Shown: piece by piece, positions 43,499 to 52,447 of the stretch | How positions within the stretch are numbered: position 1 is the first letter of the stretch | Layout: each line of letters begins with the position of its first letter | Assembly (NCBI GenBank): GCA_028768525.1 | Contig: CP054837.1 | Span: 3,902,001-3,966,000, forward strand | Origin: Desulfobacter sp. | GTDB taxonomy: Bacteria > Desulfobacterota > Desulfobacteria > Desulfobacterales > Desulfobacteraceae | DNA length: 64,000 nucleotides | Direction: 5' to 3' | Program-made: the position numbers and the translations under genes | Notes under the pieces: model-generated | The model's input: the letters and a program-made list of their open reading frames with translations, nothing else | What the model was told of the DNA's origin: nothing | Database searches by the model: none

Positions 43499-45382
43499 AT
43501 GCTGCAAAAAAAGACGGGCTTCAGCCTAAAAAAATTATCAATCCAGTTCAGTTTGATTGCCATCGGCATCCCGACTCTCGTGCTGATGGGTGTTGGCCTG
43601 GTTCAGGTGAAGGCGCTTAACGTCAAGCTGGCGAGCAGCCTTAATACCAAATTGAAAAATGAGGCGGCCCAGCTTTCCGCCAGCCTGTCCACGGCATTGT
43701 TTAATTTTGATGATGAAACCTGCCAGGTGATCGTTGCGGCGGCCATGAAAAAACCGGAGATCACCGGTATTGCCATCAGGGACCTGAATGAAGTCTATCT
43801 GAGTTCCGGCGGCGATGAAGAGACGGGCGATGATGAAGAAAAGGGCGCATCCAAAATTGTCCGGGAACCCATTATATTCAAATCAGAGACCATCGGCACC
43901 CTGGAACTCACCGCCACCACCCGGCTGATGAAAATACAGCTGGCTGAATTGAAAAAATCCATTCTTCTGCAGATCCTGGTGGTTGACATGGTCCTGGCGT
44001 TTGTGCTGACCCTGGTGCTGCTGCTTCGTTTTGTCCGTCCCCTCAAGGCCCTTGAAAAAGGGTCGGAGCATATTGCCGCAGGCAACCTGGATTATCCCAT
44101 TGATGTGGGCCGCAAGGATGAAATCGGATCCCTGGCCGCCAACCTGCTCATCATGCGGGATGCGGTCCGGGAAAAAGTGGCCTCCCTTGAGGGAGAAATA
44201 CGGCGTCACGAAAAAACCACGGTCACCCTCCAGACCACCAAGGAATATATCGACAGCATCATTAACTCCATGCCCAGCATGCTGATCAGCCTGGATTCGG
44301 ATATGAATATCACCCAGTGGAACGACAGGGCCCGGGAACTGACCGGCATCACAAGTGAAGAGGCCGTGGGCCGCCTGCTCTTTGATGTGGCCGGTGAATT
44401 CACCGCCATCCGGGATGATATCCGGAACACCATGGAGTCCGGTGAGATCTTTGTCAAGGCCCGCCAGCCCAGATCCCGGGGGGAGAGTTCGGAATACGAG
44501 GATATTGCGGTCTACCCCCTGATTTCCGAACACGCAAAGGGAGCGGTGATCCGTGTGGATGACGTGACAGAGAATGTAAGGATGGAGCAGATGGTGGTCC
44601 AGTCGGAAAAGATGATGTCCGTGGGCGGACTGGCCGCCGGCATGGCCCATGAAATCAATAACCCCCTGGCCGGCATGATGCAGAATGCCCAGGTGGTGCT
44701 CCGCCGGATCAACGAGGATATGCCGGCCAGCATTGATGCGGCCAAAGAGGCGGGCACCACCATTGAGGCCATCCGGGACTTCATGAAAAAGCGCGGCATT
44801 AACCGGCAGTTGGAATCCATTCACCATGCCGGGGTCCGGGCTTCCCAGATCGTGCATAATATGCTCAGTTTCGCCCGCAAGGATAATACCGGAAAGGCGG
44901 GGCAGAACCTTGCTGAAATTCTGGACCTCACCCTTGAACTGGCCCAGAGTGATTATGACCTTAAAAAGCAGTATGATTTTAAAACCATAGAAATTCAAAG
45001 GGAGTATGCCCCGGATCTCCCACTGGTTTCCTGCGAGGCCAGCAAGATCCAGCAGGTTTTTTTCAATATCCTGAAAAATTGTGCAGAAGCCATCCAGGAT
45101 GTAAAGGACAGGAAAGGCGAGTCTCCGAAATTTATCCTAAGGGTATTTAAAAAGGGCCATGATGTGGTGGTGGAAATAGAGGACAACGGCCCCGGCATGG
45201 ACGAGCTTGTCCGCAAAAGGGTTTTTGAACCCTTTTTTACCACTAAGCCTGTGGGGCAGGGCACAGGGCTTGGGCTCTCCGTCTCCTATTTTATCATTAC
45301 CGAAAGCCACGGCGGGAAAATGAGCGTGGTGTCATCCCCTGGGAAAGGGGCCCGGTTTATTATCCAGTTGCCGGTGGCCTGA
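43499..45382 (+). CDS. Membrane sensor histidine kinase with HAMP and PAS domains
   Basis: A 627-residue kinase. It has a first TM near 17-37, a periplasmic region of about 120 residues (to about 155), a second TM near 160-178, and HAMP (LLRFVRPLKALEKGSEHIAAGNLDYPI). A PAS domain begins near residue 250 (YIDSIINSMPSMLISLDSDMN), followed by HisKA with GMAHEINNPLAG (His384) and HATPase_c (NILKNCAEAI, DNGPGMD, GTGLGLSVSYFI). The periplasmic domain contains an acidic stretch (GGDEETGDDEEKG). No response regulator is adjacent. The gene ends 120 bases before trpB2. Confidence 0.92.
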   Translation: MLQKKTGFSLKKLSIQFSLIAIGIPTLVLMGVGLVQVKALNVKLASSLNTKLKNEAAQLSASLSTALFNFDDETCQVIVAAAMKKPEITGIAIRDLNEVYLSSGGDEETGDDEEKGASKIVREPIIFKSETIGTLELTATTRLMKIQLAELKKSILLQILVVDMVLAFVLTLVLLLRFVRPLKALEKGSEHIAAGNLDYPIDVGRKDEIGSLAANLLIMRDAVREKVASLEGEIRRHEKTTVTLQTTKEYIDSIINSMPSMLISLDSDMNITQWNDRARELTGITSEEAVGRLLFDVAGEFTAIRDDIRNTMESGEIFVKARQPRSRGESSEYEDIAVYPLISEHAKGAVIRVDDVTENVRMEQMVVQSEKMMSVGGLAAGMAHEINNPLAGMMQNAQVVLRRINEDMPASIDAAKEAGTTIEAIRDFMKKRGINRQLESIHHAGVRASQIVHNMLSFARKDNTGKAGQNLAEILDLTLELAQSDYDLKKQYDFKTIEIQREYAPDLPLVSCEASKIQQVFFNILKNCAEAIQDVKDRKGESPKFILRVFKKGHDVVVEIEDNGPGMDELVRKRVFEPFFTTKPVGQGTGLGLSVSYFIITESHGGKMSVVSSPGKGARFIIQLPVA

Positions 45383-45401
45383 ATCCCGTTCAAAACTCTT
45401 C

Positions 45402-45428
45402 TTGACAAAGGATGTTTCTAATTATAGA
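45402..45428 (+). promoter_or_regulatory. Candidate trpB2 promoter
   Basis: TTGACA (45402-45407) followed after 15 bases by TATAGA (45423-45428). The spacing is short but the -35 is perfect. The first operator dyad covers the spacer and -10. It lies about 75 bases upstream of the start codon. Confidence 0.45.
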
Positions 45429-45432
45429 AACA
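45413..45432. promoter_or_regulatory. trpB2 operator, site 1
   Basis: TGTTTCTA-ATTA-TAGAAACA, perfect 8-base arms with a 4-base spacer. The same GTTTCTA-N4-TAGAAAC dyad covers the trpB1 promoter at 30381-30416. Confidence 0.65.
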
Positions 45433-45438
45433 AAGGTG

Positions 45439-45458
45439 CGTTTCTTTATGTAGAAACG
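45439..45458. promoter_or_regulatory. trpB2 operator, site 2
   Basis: CGTTTCTT-TATG-TAGAAACG: the same dyad with one mismatch, centred 26 bases (about 2.5 helical turns) downstream of site 1. Two tandem sites suggest cooperative binding downstream of the promoter. Confidence 0.6.
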
Positions 45459-45502
45459 AAGCGTGCACCATCTATATCCAACATTTAAGGGAGAGTGAAG
45501 CG

Positions 45503-46876
45503 ATGCCGACCAAAATTTTTCTAAGCGAAGATGAAATTCCCCGCCAATGGTATAATTTAGCTGCAGATCTGCCCGGTACCATCAACCCGCCCCTGGGCCA
45601 GGACGGAAATCCCATCAGCCCGGACATGCTGGCGGCGGTATTCCCCATGAACCTCATCGAACAGGAAGTCTCCCAGGAAAGATGGATCGACATCCCCGAA
45701 GGCGTCCTGGACCTGCTTTACCGCTGGCGTCCCTCTCCCCTTCACCGGGCCCTGTACCTGGAAAAGGCCCTGGATACCCCGGCCAAGATTTTTTATAAAA
45801 ACGAGAGCGTCTCCCCTGCCGGGAGCCACAAGCCCAATACGGCAGTGGCCCAGGCCTGGTACAATAAGGAATTCGGAATCAAACGCCTGACAACGGAAAC
45901 CGGTGCCGGCCAGTGGGGCTCGGCCCTCTCTTATTCCTGCGCCCTGCTGGGACTGGAGTGCAAGGTGTTCATGGTCAGGGTCAGTTTTGACCAGAAGCCC
46001 TTCAGAAAGGTGCTCATGCAGACCTGGGGGGGCAAATGCATCCCCAGTCCTTCCATGGAAACCCAGGTGGGCCGCGAAATTTTAGAACAGATGCCCGATA
46101 CCCCGGGCTCCCTGGGCATTGCCATTTCCGAAGCCATTGAACAGGCCGTGGGGGACGAGACCGGCCAGACCCGCTATTCCCTGGGCTCGGTGCTCAACCA
46201 TGTTATGCTCCACCAGACCATCATCGGCCTGGAAGCCAAAAAACAATTGAAAAAGGCGGGAATCGATAAGGTCGATACGGTGATCGGCTGTGCCGGAGGC
46301 GGGTCCAATTTCGCCGGCCTGTCCTTCCCTTTTGTTTACGACAAAATCAACGGGGCAGACATAGAGATTATTCCGGTGGAACCGGCGTCCTGCCCCACCC
46401 TCACGGCCACCCCCTTTTCCTACGACCACGGCGACGTGGCCAAAATGACCCCCATGCTGCCCATGCATTCCCTGGGGCATAAATTTATTCCGGCGCCCAT
46501 CCATGCCGGCGGATTGCGCTACCACGGCATGGCCCCCCTGGTTTCCCATGCGGTGGAAGCCGGACTCATGGACCCCATTGCCGTAAAACAGCTGGAATGC
46601 TATGAGGCCGGACTGCTCTTCGCCCGGACAGAAGGCCTGCTGGTGGCCCCGGAAACCTGTCACGCCGTTGCCGCGGCCATCCGTTCGGCCAACCAGGCCA
46701 AGGAAGAGGGCAAAGAAAAGACGATCATCTTCAACCTCTCCGGCCACGGCCTCATGGACCTCAACGGCTATGAAAAATTCATGGCAGGAGAACTCCAGGA
46801 TATTGCGCTCTCCGCCCAGGATGTGGAGGAATCCAGAAACATCAGCCTGGCGGGACATCCGGTCCCTAAAATCTGA
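45503..46876 (+). CDS. TrpB2-type tryptophan synthase beta chain
   Basis: A 457-residue PLP enzyme of the TrpB2 subgroup, longer than canonical TrpB at the N-terminus (SEDEIPRQWYNLAADLP). Motifs: RPSPLHRALYLEKAL, ESVSPAGSHKPNTAVAQ with PLP lysine Lys110 (SHKPNT replaces AHKIN of TrpB1), TETGAGQWGSALSY, GCAGGGSNFAG and FNLSGHGLMDL. TrpB2 proteins convert indole and serine to tryptophan without a TrpA partner, or salvage indole. SD GGGAGAG precedes the start. Two operator dyads lie upstream. Confidence 0.93.
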   Translation: MPTKIFLSEDEIPRQWYNLAADLPGTINPPLGQDGNPISPDMLAAVFPMNLIEQEVSQERWIDIPEGVLDLLYRWRPSPLHRALYLEKALDTPAKIFYKNESVSPAGSHKPNTAVAQAWYNKEFGIKRLTTETGAGQWGSALSYSCALLGLECKVFMVRVSFDQKPFRKVLMQTWGGKCIPSPSMETQVGREILEQMPDTPGSLGIAISEAIEQAVGDETGQTRYSLGSVLNHVMLHQTIIGLEAKKQLKKAGIDKVDTVIGCAGGGSNFAGLSFPFVYDKINGADIEIIPVEPASCPTLTATPFSYDHGDVAKMTPMLPMHSLGHKFIPAPIHAGGLRYHGMAPLVSHAVEAGLMDPIAVKQLECYEAGLLFARTEGLLVAPETCHAVAAAIRSANQAKEEGKEKTIIFNLSGHGLMDLNGYEKFMAGELQDIALSAQDVEESRNISLAGHPVPKI

Positions 46877-46903
46877 TTAGCAACTCTTTTTTGATAGCAC
46901 CGT

Positions 46904-47017
46904 GTTTGAACGAAAATTTACCATATGCAAGGCGTAAGCAAGTCTGAAGGAGCGTACTGAAGTACGTGAGGATTTCAGACTTGCGCAGCAAGGAAGCCCA
47001 TGGATGATCGTTTAAAC
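46904..47017. repeat. Palindromic intergenic repeat, copy 2
   Basis: Outer ends GTTTGAACGA (46904-46913) and TCGTTTAAAC (47008-47017) are inverted repeats with one mismatch. Inner arms GCAAGTCTGAA (46938-46948) and TTCAGACTTGC (46974-46984) are perfect. The core GGAGC-G-TACTG-A-AG-TAC-GTGAGG spans 46949-46971. It fills the gap between the converging trpB2 and EamA genes and may also stop transcription. The same repeat family occurs at 18558-18700. Confidence 0.65.
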
Positions 47018-47018
47018 A

Positions 47019-47936
47019 TCATTTGTTCATGAGCAGCCATATGCCGGCCACGGCAACAACAGCCCCGGCCATGGCCCGGGCCGACACCCGTTCCTTGTGA
47101 ATGTAGATGGAAAATGGGATGATGCATACCGGGGTCATGGACAGGAAGGTGGAGGCCACACCTGCGGTCAGGTAGTGAAGCACCTTCAGGGAAAGGGAGA
47201 CCCCGATAAAGGGGCCGATGACGGCGCCCGTTGCCGTCCAGGCCACAGCCCGGCTGTCCCTGGCCGCTGCCCTCACCTGCCCCCATTTCCGGGTGATCGT
47301 AAAGTAAAGGATAAAACAGGCAAAGGCGGCCAGGGCCCGGATCTGGGTGGCGGCAAAGGCATCCAGGAATCCGTCCGGGGTCTGCATCCCTGTTTTGCTC
47401 ATCACATATCCCCCGGCCTGGCCCATCATGGCCCCGATACCGAAAAGCACCCCTTTGAGACTGGCTCTCCGGGCCGCTTTGCGCCCGGGCAGGTCCGGGG
47501 CCTTGTTTTTTTCAAGGATGACCAGAACCACACCGGCCAGGGTGACCAGCATCCCCGCCCACTGCAGGGGCAGGTATACCTCCGATAGAAATGCCCAGCC
47601 GATGAGGGCCGCCATGGGGGCGGAGAGGCTGAAAATCAGCAGGGCCAGCCGGGGGCCCAGTTCCACCAGGGCCTTGAACAGGCAGATATCCCCCAGGAAA
47701 AATCCGATGATCCCGGAGAGGCTTAGATAGACCCAGGCACGGGCCGGAAAGTCCGTGGGGACAATGGCCCCGTTTTTAATAAGGAGGTAGACTGAAAAAA
47801 GGGCCAGGGCCGTTGATATCCGGATGATGTTCACGGGGGTGGCCCCCACCCGTTTTGAGGCGACTTCGAAAAACTGGACGCTGACGGTCCAGCAGAGCAC
47901 CGTCGCCAGCGCAATAAATTCACCGGTATAGGTCAT
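47019..47936 (-). CDS. EamA/DMT-family inner-membrane transporter
   Basis: A 305-residue protein with ten hydrophobic helices arranged as two EamA repeats (first repeat ending near ERxxLQWAGMLVTLAGVVLVIL; second near SVSLKVLHYLTAGVASTFLSM). Typical length for metabolite or drug efflux DMT proteins. Its start overlaps the TetR gene stop by four bases (ATGA), so it is translated with and probably controlled by that regulator. Substrate unknown. Confidence 0.88.
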   Translation of the reverse strand: MTYTGEFIALATVLCWTVSVQFFEVASKRVGATPVNIIRISTALALFSVYLLIKNGAIVPTDFPARAWVYLSLSGIIGFFLGDICLFKALVELGPRLALLIFSLSAPMAALIGWAFLSEVYLPLQWAGMLVTLAGVVLVILEKNKAPDLPGRKAARRASLKGVLFGIGAMMGQAGGYVMSKTGMQTPDGFLDAFAATQIRALAAFACFILYFTITRKWGQVRAAARDSRAVAWTATGAVIGPFIGVSLSLKVLHYLTAGVASTFLSMTPVCIIPFSIYIHKERVSARAMAGAVVAVAGIWLLMNK

Positions 47937-48568
47937 TGTGCGGTTTCTCCGGCCGGTGCCCCGGAGTGGACGGCGGTTTCGAACAATCCGGCCATGATAT
48001 CTGCCAGCTGCAGCATGTGCTTGTGTACATCATCCACATCCCGCCCCGGATAGTTCCGGTAGGTGATGAGGATGCCGTTGAGGGCGGCAAAAAAGGCATG
48101 GGAGAGCATCCGGTGGCTGCCCTGGGGGTTGAGGATGTTGAAAAATCCGTTGAACTGGTCCAGCAGAGCCCGTTCAATCCGGTTCAGTTTCTCCACGGAT
48201 TCCTTATTGAGTACCCCGTCCAGCATGAAATGGGTCATCATCCTGAAATAGGGATCATTGTCAATGAGAAATTCCACAAAGGTCCTGCCGATCTCCCGGA
48301 CACCGGTGTCCGCCTCGCCGGTCAGGGACTTGAGCCGGGCCTCGGCTTTCTTTGCCCCCCTGACCAGGGCCTCAAGGAACAATGATTCCTGGTCCGGAAA
48401 ATAGCGGTAGATGGAAGAGAGGGATATGCCTGATTCATCGGCAATATCACGCATGCTGACCTTGGGAAAAGGTTTGGCGGAAAAGAGCCGTTCCGCCGCA
48501 TCCACAATGAGTTTCTGCCTGGCTTTTTTTTCTTTTTCCTTGAGTTTGGCAAGGGGTGTTTTCTTCAT
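47933..48568 (-). CDS. TetR-family transcriptional regulator
   Basis: About 211 residues. The N-terminal HTH reads KLIVDAAERLFSAKPFPKVSMRDIADESGISLSSIYRYFPDQESL, a textbook TetR motif. The C-terminal ligand domain is helical. The start is uncertain: ATG 48568 lacks an SD, whereas an in-frame TTG at 48604 lies directly behind AAAAGGAGGGG with tight spacing. Co-transcribed with the EamA transporter (4-base overlap), suggesting local control of efflux. Confidence 0.85.
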   Translation of the reverse strand: MKKTPLAKLKEKEKKARQKLIVDAAERLFSAKPFPKVSMRDIADESGISLSSIYRYFPDQESLFLEALVRGAKKAEARLKSLTGEADTGVREIGRTFVEFLIDNDPYFRMMTHFMLDGVLNKESVEKLNRIERALLDQFNGFFNILNPQGSHRMLSHAFFAALNGILITYRNYPGRDVDDVHKHMLQLADIMAGLFETAVHSGAPAGETAQ

Positions 48569-48683
48569 TTCGCGTACCGTCCGATTGTAAAGATTAACGG
48601 GCAACCCCTCCTTTTAGTAAAAAGATCGGGATTTCACAAGGGGCTTATTATGGATATCGGGGAAATGATAAAGGCAACATCGG

Positions 48684-49100
48684 CTATCCCCAGTATTTTT
48701 TCATATAGAGTTTTGAATGGTCATGGCAAAATTGCTCAAGACTGCCGAATATGCGGTATCCCCGTTTTTCATAAAATCCTGGATTCTGAAAGCTGTAGGT
48801 GTAAAGGTAGATACCCACGCAGTTTTTCTCCTGGGCAATGGATTCCGCCCGTTTGAGGAGATCGGTGCCCGTTCCCCGCTGCCTGTGTTTTTCATGGACC
48901 CAGAGGCTGGCGATGTACATCCAGCCGCCGCCGATGGTGCAATGGATGCCGGCGGCCAGGGCACGGCAGTCATCCATCACCTTTATGATCACCTCCTCGT
49001 AGCCGTATCCCTCTATCCGGCGGGAATTGTGCCGGAGTAGTTTCTCCTCCAGGGCTTTGGTCTCATGGGAAGGGGGATTGAATTCGGTGATTATTTTCAT
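48684..49100 (-). CDS. GNAT-family N-acetyltransferase
   Basis: A 138-residue acetyltransferase. The acetyl-CoA loop appears as LWVHEKHRQRGTGTDLLKRAE (R/Q-x-x-G-x-G), followed by YTYSFQNPGFYEKRGYRIFG, the typical motif B region. The ATG at 49100 is chosen although its SD is weak, because sequence further upstream is Pro/Arg-rich shadow translation. Substrate unknown. It follows the acyl-CoA dehydrogenase gene on the same strand after a gap of about 160 bases. Confidence 0.8.
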   Translation of the reverse strand: MKIITEFNPPSHETKALEEKLLRHNSRRIEGYGYEEVIIKVMDDCRALAAGIHCTIGGGWMYIASLWVHEKHRQRGTGTDLLKRAESIAQEKNCVGIYLYTYSFQNPGFYEKRGYRIFGSLEQFCHDHSKLYMKKYWG

Positions 49101-49263
49101 GTTGAACCCATAAATAAAGAATACGGGTAACCTAACCATCCCCTGCATCAAAAAGCAACAGGAAATCCCCGGGTATCTGTCTCCAAACCTGGATAGAGGC
49201 CGAGCCACAGGCCGGAGCCGGAAGCTCCCGGCCTGTGGTTGGGATCGGGTGTCGGGGCGGGCA

Positions 49264-50859
49264 TCAGCCTGCCAGCACCTCGGAGAGGGCCAGGTCCTGG
49301 TAGGCGTGGGTGAGGTCTGAGCAGAACCTATCCCATCGTTGGCAGGCGTCCAGGGTGGCCGGGTCCGGGGCAAAGAGGTTGGGGTGGGATACCAGTTCCT
49401 CGGCCTCGCTGGAGAGTCTGGATACCAGATCGGGATCGGCCCCGTCCAGCATGGATGCCACGACGCGGCCGGGGGGGTACCATTCCCTTGCCCGCTGGAA
49501 ATCCCGGTGCATCTGGGTCAGCAGGACGTTGCGGGGGCCTTCCCAGAGTTCATTGATGGCCGCGTCCCTGTAAAGCCTGGGCAGGGAGGAGAAATCTTCC
49601 ATGACCCCGTGGCCGCCGAAGATGGACATGGCGGAGCGGATGACATCGGTGCAGTCCCAGGAGGCCGTGATTTTCTGGAGCATGACCAGTTCCCTGATAT
49701 TGAACCGCTGCTCTTTCATCTCAAGGGGCTCGTCGGCAGCCATCCCTTTTTTAAGCCCTCCGTCCAGGGCGAGGAAATCCCGGTAGAGCTTGAAGGCGCC
49801 GGCAAGGGTCCGCCTGGCCGCCTGTTTCATTTGGCCCAGCTGGGAGTTGACCAGGGGGAACTGGCCGATGGCCAGGCCGAAGGCCGACCGCTTTTTGCTA
49901 TACCCTTTGGCCTCCCTGTAGGCCCGGGCCATGCTGGCGGCGGCGGAGATGCCCACGGTGAGCCGGGAGTAAGTCAGAACGATGCCCACCACATTGGACA
50001 GTCCCTTGTCCAGGGGGCCGGCCGGGTAGGCCACGGCCCCCTTGTAGGAGATTTCCGCCGTGGTCAGTTCGCTGGTGCCCATCTTCCATTTGATGCGGTT
50101 GATGGTGTATCCGTTGCGGATTTCTTTTTCCTTGTCCCCCTCCAGCCAGGCGGGAACGATAAACAATCCCACCTTTTCGGACCCCCGGGGTTTGGCGGTG
50201 ACCACGGCATAGTCGGCATGGGTGGCGGAACAGAAGAATTTATCCCCGTATAGCCGCCAGACGCCGTCGGTCTCCACGGCTTCCACCCGGTTGGCCGGGA
50301 CGTCGGAGCCGCCCTGGATTTCCGAAAGGAACTGGGAGCCGATGGCAATGTCCTCCCCGAATCCCTCCCTGCAGTGGGTGAGAATCTGCTTGAGTTCCGG
50401 GCTGTCCGCATAGTATTCCAGCAGGGCCACCAGGCCTTCGGTACAGGTCAAAGGACAGCAGACGCAGGCCTCGCCCAGCTGGTAGATCAGGTACATTTTT
50501 ACCATTTTTTCCATGGGGGAACAGTCCGGGGCAAAGAGTTTTTCTGCAAAAATCTCCTTTTCCAGGGCCAGGGTTTCCATGGGGCGGACGATGCGGTCGA
50601 TGCGGTGGTTATGGCCGTCGTAGTGTACGATATACGGGCGTTTTTCCGGTACGGCCGCCTCTTCGGCCAGCTTTTTCCACCTATGGGATACCTTGGGGGA
50701 GATCTCCCTGGCGGCCCGGTCCAGTTCTTCCCATTGGTCCGGTGCGTAGTGGCGGATCACCTTTTGGAAAAAGGTGTCGTTTTCATAGAAATCCACAGAT
50801 TCCCGCCATTGGAGAAAATCGTCAAAGGAATATGAATTATGGGGGTCGGGATATGACAT
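49264..50859 (-). CDS. Acyl-CoA dehydrogenase family protein
   Basis: A 531-residue flavoprotein of the acyl-CoA dehydrogenase fold. It shows FLSEIQGGSDVPANRVEAV (FAD/substrate loop), KMGTSELTTAEISYKGAVAYP and IFGGHGVMEDFSSLPRLYRDAAINELWEGPRNVLL (C-terminal FAD region). The sequence is longer than the usual 380 residues, like FadE/AidB-type members. The putative catalytic base falls in the NELWEGPRNV segment. It forms a two-gene unit with the acyl-CoA ligase 18 bases upstream. Likely oxidises a branched- or long-chain acyl-CoA. Confidence 0.9.
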   Translation of the reverse strand: MSYPDPHNSYSFDDFLQWRESVDFYENDTFFQKVIRHYAPDQWEELDRAAREISPKVSHRWKKLAEEAAVPEKRPYIVHYDGHNHRIDRIVRPMETLALEKEIFAEKLFAPDCSPMEKMVKMYLIYQLGEACVCCPLTCTEGLVALLEYYADSPELKQILTHCREGFGEDIAIGSQFLSEIQGGSDVPANRVEAVETDGVWRLYGDKFFCSATHADYAVVTAKPRGSEKVGLFIVPAWLEGDKEKEIRNGYTINRIKWKMGTSELTTAEISYKGAVAYPAGPLDKGLSNVVGIVLTYSRLTVGISAAASMARAYREAKGYSKKRSAFGLAIGQFPLVNSQLGQMKQAARRTLAGAFKLYRDFLALDGGLKKGMAADEPLEMKEQRFNIRELVMLQKITASWDCTDVIRSAMSIFGGHGVMEDFSSLPRLYRDAAINELWEGPRNVLLTQMHRDFQRAREWYPPGRVVASMLDGADPDLVSRLSSEAEELVSHPNLFAPDPATLDACQRWDRFCSDLTHAYQDLALSEVLAG

Positions 50860-50877
50860 AATGGAGGTCTCCTTTCT

Positions 50878-52407
50878 TTAAATCCGGTCCTTTATTTGGT
50901 CTTTGAGGGATCGTTTCAATACCTTGCCCAGGGTGTTCCGGGGAACCTGGTCGATGAAATGGATTTCTTTGACACATTTGAATCCGGCAAGGTTTTGCCG
51001 GCAGTGGTCAATGATTTCCGACGGGGACGGGGCCGCATCCTGGGCCGGGACAATAAATGCCACGGGGATTTCCCCCCATTTGCCGTCGGGCTTGCCGATA
51101 ACGGCGGCTTCAGCCACCTTGGGATGGGCGGTGATCACCGACTCCAGTTCTGCCGGATAGATGTTTTCCCCGCCGGAAATGATCATATCCTTGAGGCGGT
51201 CCACCACATAGATAAAACCGTTTTTGTCTTTCCTCCCCAGGTCCCCGGAACGGTAATACCCGTCCACAAGGGCGGCTGCAGTGGCTTCTGGATTCTCCCA
51301 GTAGCCCTTGAATACCTGGGGACCGAAAATGCAGATTTCCCCGGTTCCCCCGGTTTCGAGTTCTTTTCCGGAAACAGGATCCATGATTTTGATATCGCCG
51401 TGGAATACGGGTTTGCCCATGGAATCGGATTTTTCAAGTCCCATGGCCTTGGTCCAGAAGGTGATGGCCCCGGAATATTCCGTGGCCCCGTATACCTGGT
51501 AAACGTCAATGCCGCTGGTGTCGTAGGACTGGATAAGGGATTGGGGCACCGGCGCGCCGCCGCAGATGAAATATTTAAGGGCGGAGAGGTCCCGGTCCCG
51601 GAAACCGGGCACCATGGCCATGTACTGAAGCATCACCGGGACGGTCATGGCAAAGGTGATCTTTTCTTTTTCAATGATTTCCCAGGCCGCAGCCGGGTCA
51701 AAATCGGGCATGAACACCATGGGGCACCCCACATGGATGTTGGCGAAGATGGGGGCCAGGCCGCCGATGTGGAAGAGGGGGGCCACGGAAAGGAAGCGGT
51801 ATTGGAATGTCCATTCCAGGCTGTGTACCAGGCCGACGGCGGCCCAGAAACAGTTGTCATGGGTGAGGACCGCTCCCTTGGGATTGCCCGTGGTGCCCGA
51901 AGTGTACATGAGTACGGCCGGATCGCTGCCTGAACCTGCCGGTACCGGTTCCTCCTCGCCCATGTCCGCCAGCACGCTTTCAAAGGATTTATCCGGGCCC
52001 TTTGGGTCGCCGGAATTTTCGATGGCGATGAAATCCTCTACCGGAGTGCCGGATTTAAGGCGTTCAACGGTTGGGTAAAATTCATCCCCGTAGACCAGAA
52101 GGGTGCTCCCGCTGTCGTTGAGGATATAGCTCAGTTCGGGAGCCGTGAGCCTGAAATTGAGAACCACAGTAATGACCCCTTTTTTGGCGGCCCCGAACAG
52201 GGTGGTGAGAACCTGTTCGTTGTTTTTGGCCAGGACGGCGATGCGGTCTCCGGTCCGGACACCGGCTTGGGAGAGGTAGGCGGCAAATCGGTTGATACGC
52301 CGGTTCATCCCATCGTAGGTGTACCGGTACCCGGTGCCGATGCAGGCTTCGAGGTCGGGGCTGAGGAATGCGCGGTTTGCGAACATGGTGCCGATGTTGA
52401 TATTCAT
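50878..52407 (-). CDS. AMP-forming acyl-CoA synthetase/ligase
   Basis: A 509-residue ANL enzyme. The P-loop-like motif MYTSGTTGNPKGAVLTH, the core YQVYGATEYSG, the hinge GYYRSGDLGRKDKNGFIYVVDRLKDMI and the C-terminal PRNTLGKVLKR (catalytic Lys) are all present. It activates a carboxylic acid to its CoA thioester via an acyl-adenylate. SD GGAGGG precedes the start. First gene of a two-gene operon with the acyl-CoA dehydrogenase. A perfect palindrome lies in its promoter region. Confidence 0.92.
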   Translation of the reverse strand: MNINIGTMFANRAFLSPDLEACIGTGYRYTYDGMNRRINRFAAYLSQAGVRTGDRIAVLAKNNEQVLTTLFGAAKKGVITVVLNFRLTAPELSYILNDSGSTLLVYGDEFYPTVERLKSGTPVEDFIAIENSGDPKGPDKSFESVLADMGEEEPVPAGSGSDPAVLMYTSGTTGNPKGAVLTHDNCFWAAVGLVHSLEWTFQYRFLSVAPLFHIGGLAPIFANIHVGCPMVFMPDFDPAAAWEIIEKEKITFAMTVPVMLQYMAMVPGFRDRDLSALKYFICGGAPVPQSLIQSYDTSGIDVYQVYGATEYSGAITFWTKAMGLEKSDSMGKPVFHGDIKIMDPVSGKELETGGTGEICIFGPQVFKGYWENPEATAAALVDGYYRSGDLGRKDKNGFIYVVDRLKDMIISGGENIYPAELESVITAHPKVAEAAVIGKPDGKWGEIPVAFIVPAQDAAPSPSEIIDHCRQNLAGFKCVKEIHFIDQVPRNTLGKVLKRSLKDQIKDRI

Positions 52408-52447
52408 AATCCCTCCGAAATCTAGTAATTATGCTAATAAAAACAAT

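Noticed and set aside
43883..44998. 371-codon minus-strand frame inside the sensor kinase gene
   Set aside because: Antisense shadow of a clear histidine kinase; His/Gly/Asp-rich and unstructured.
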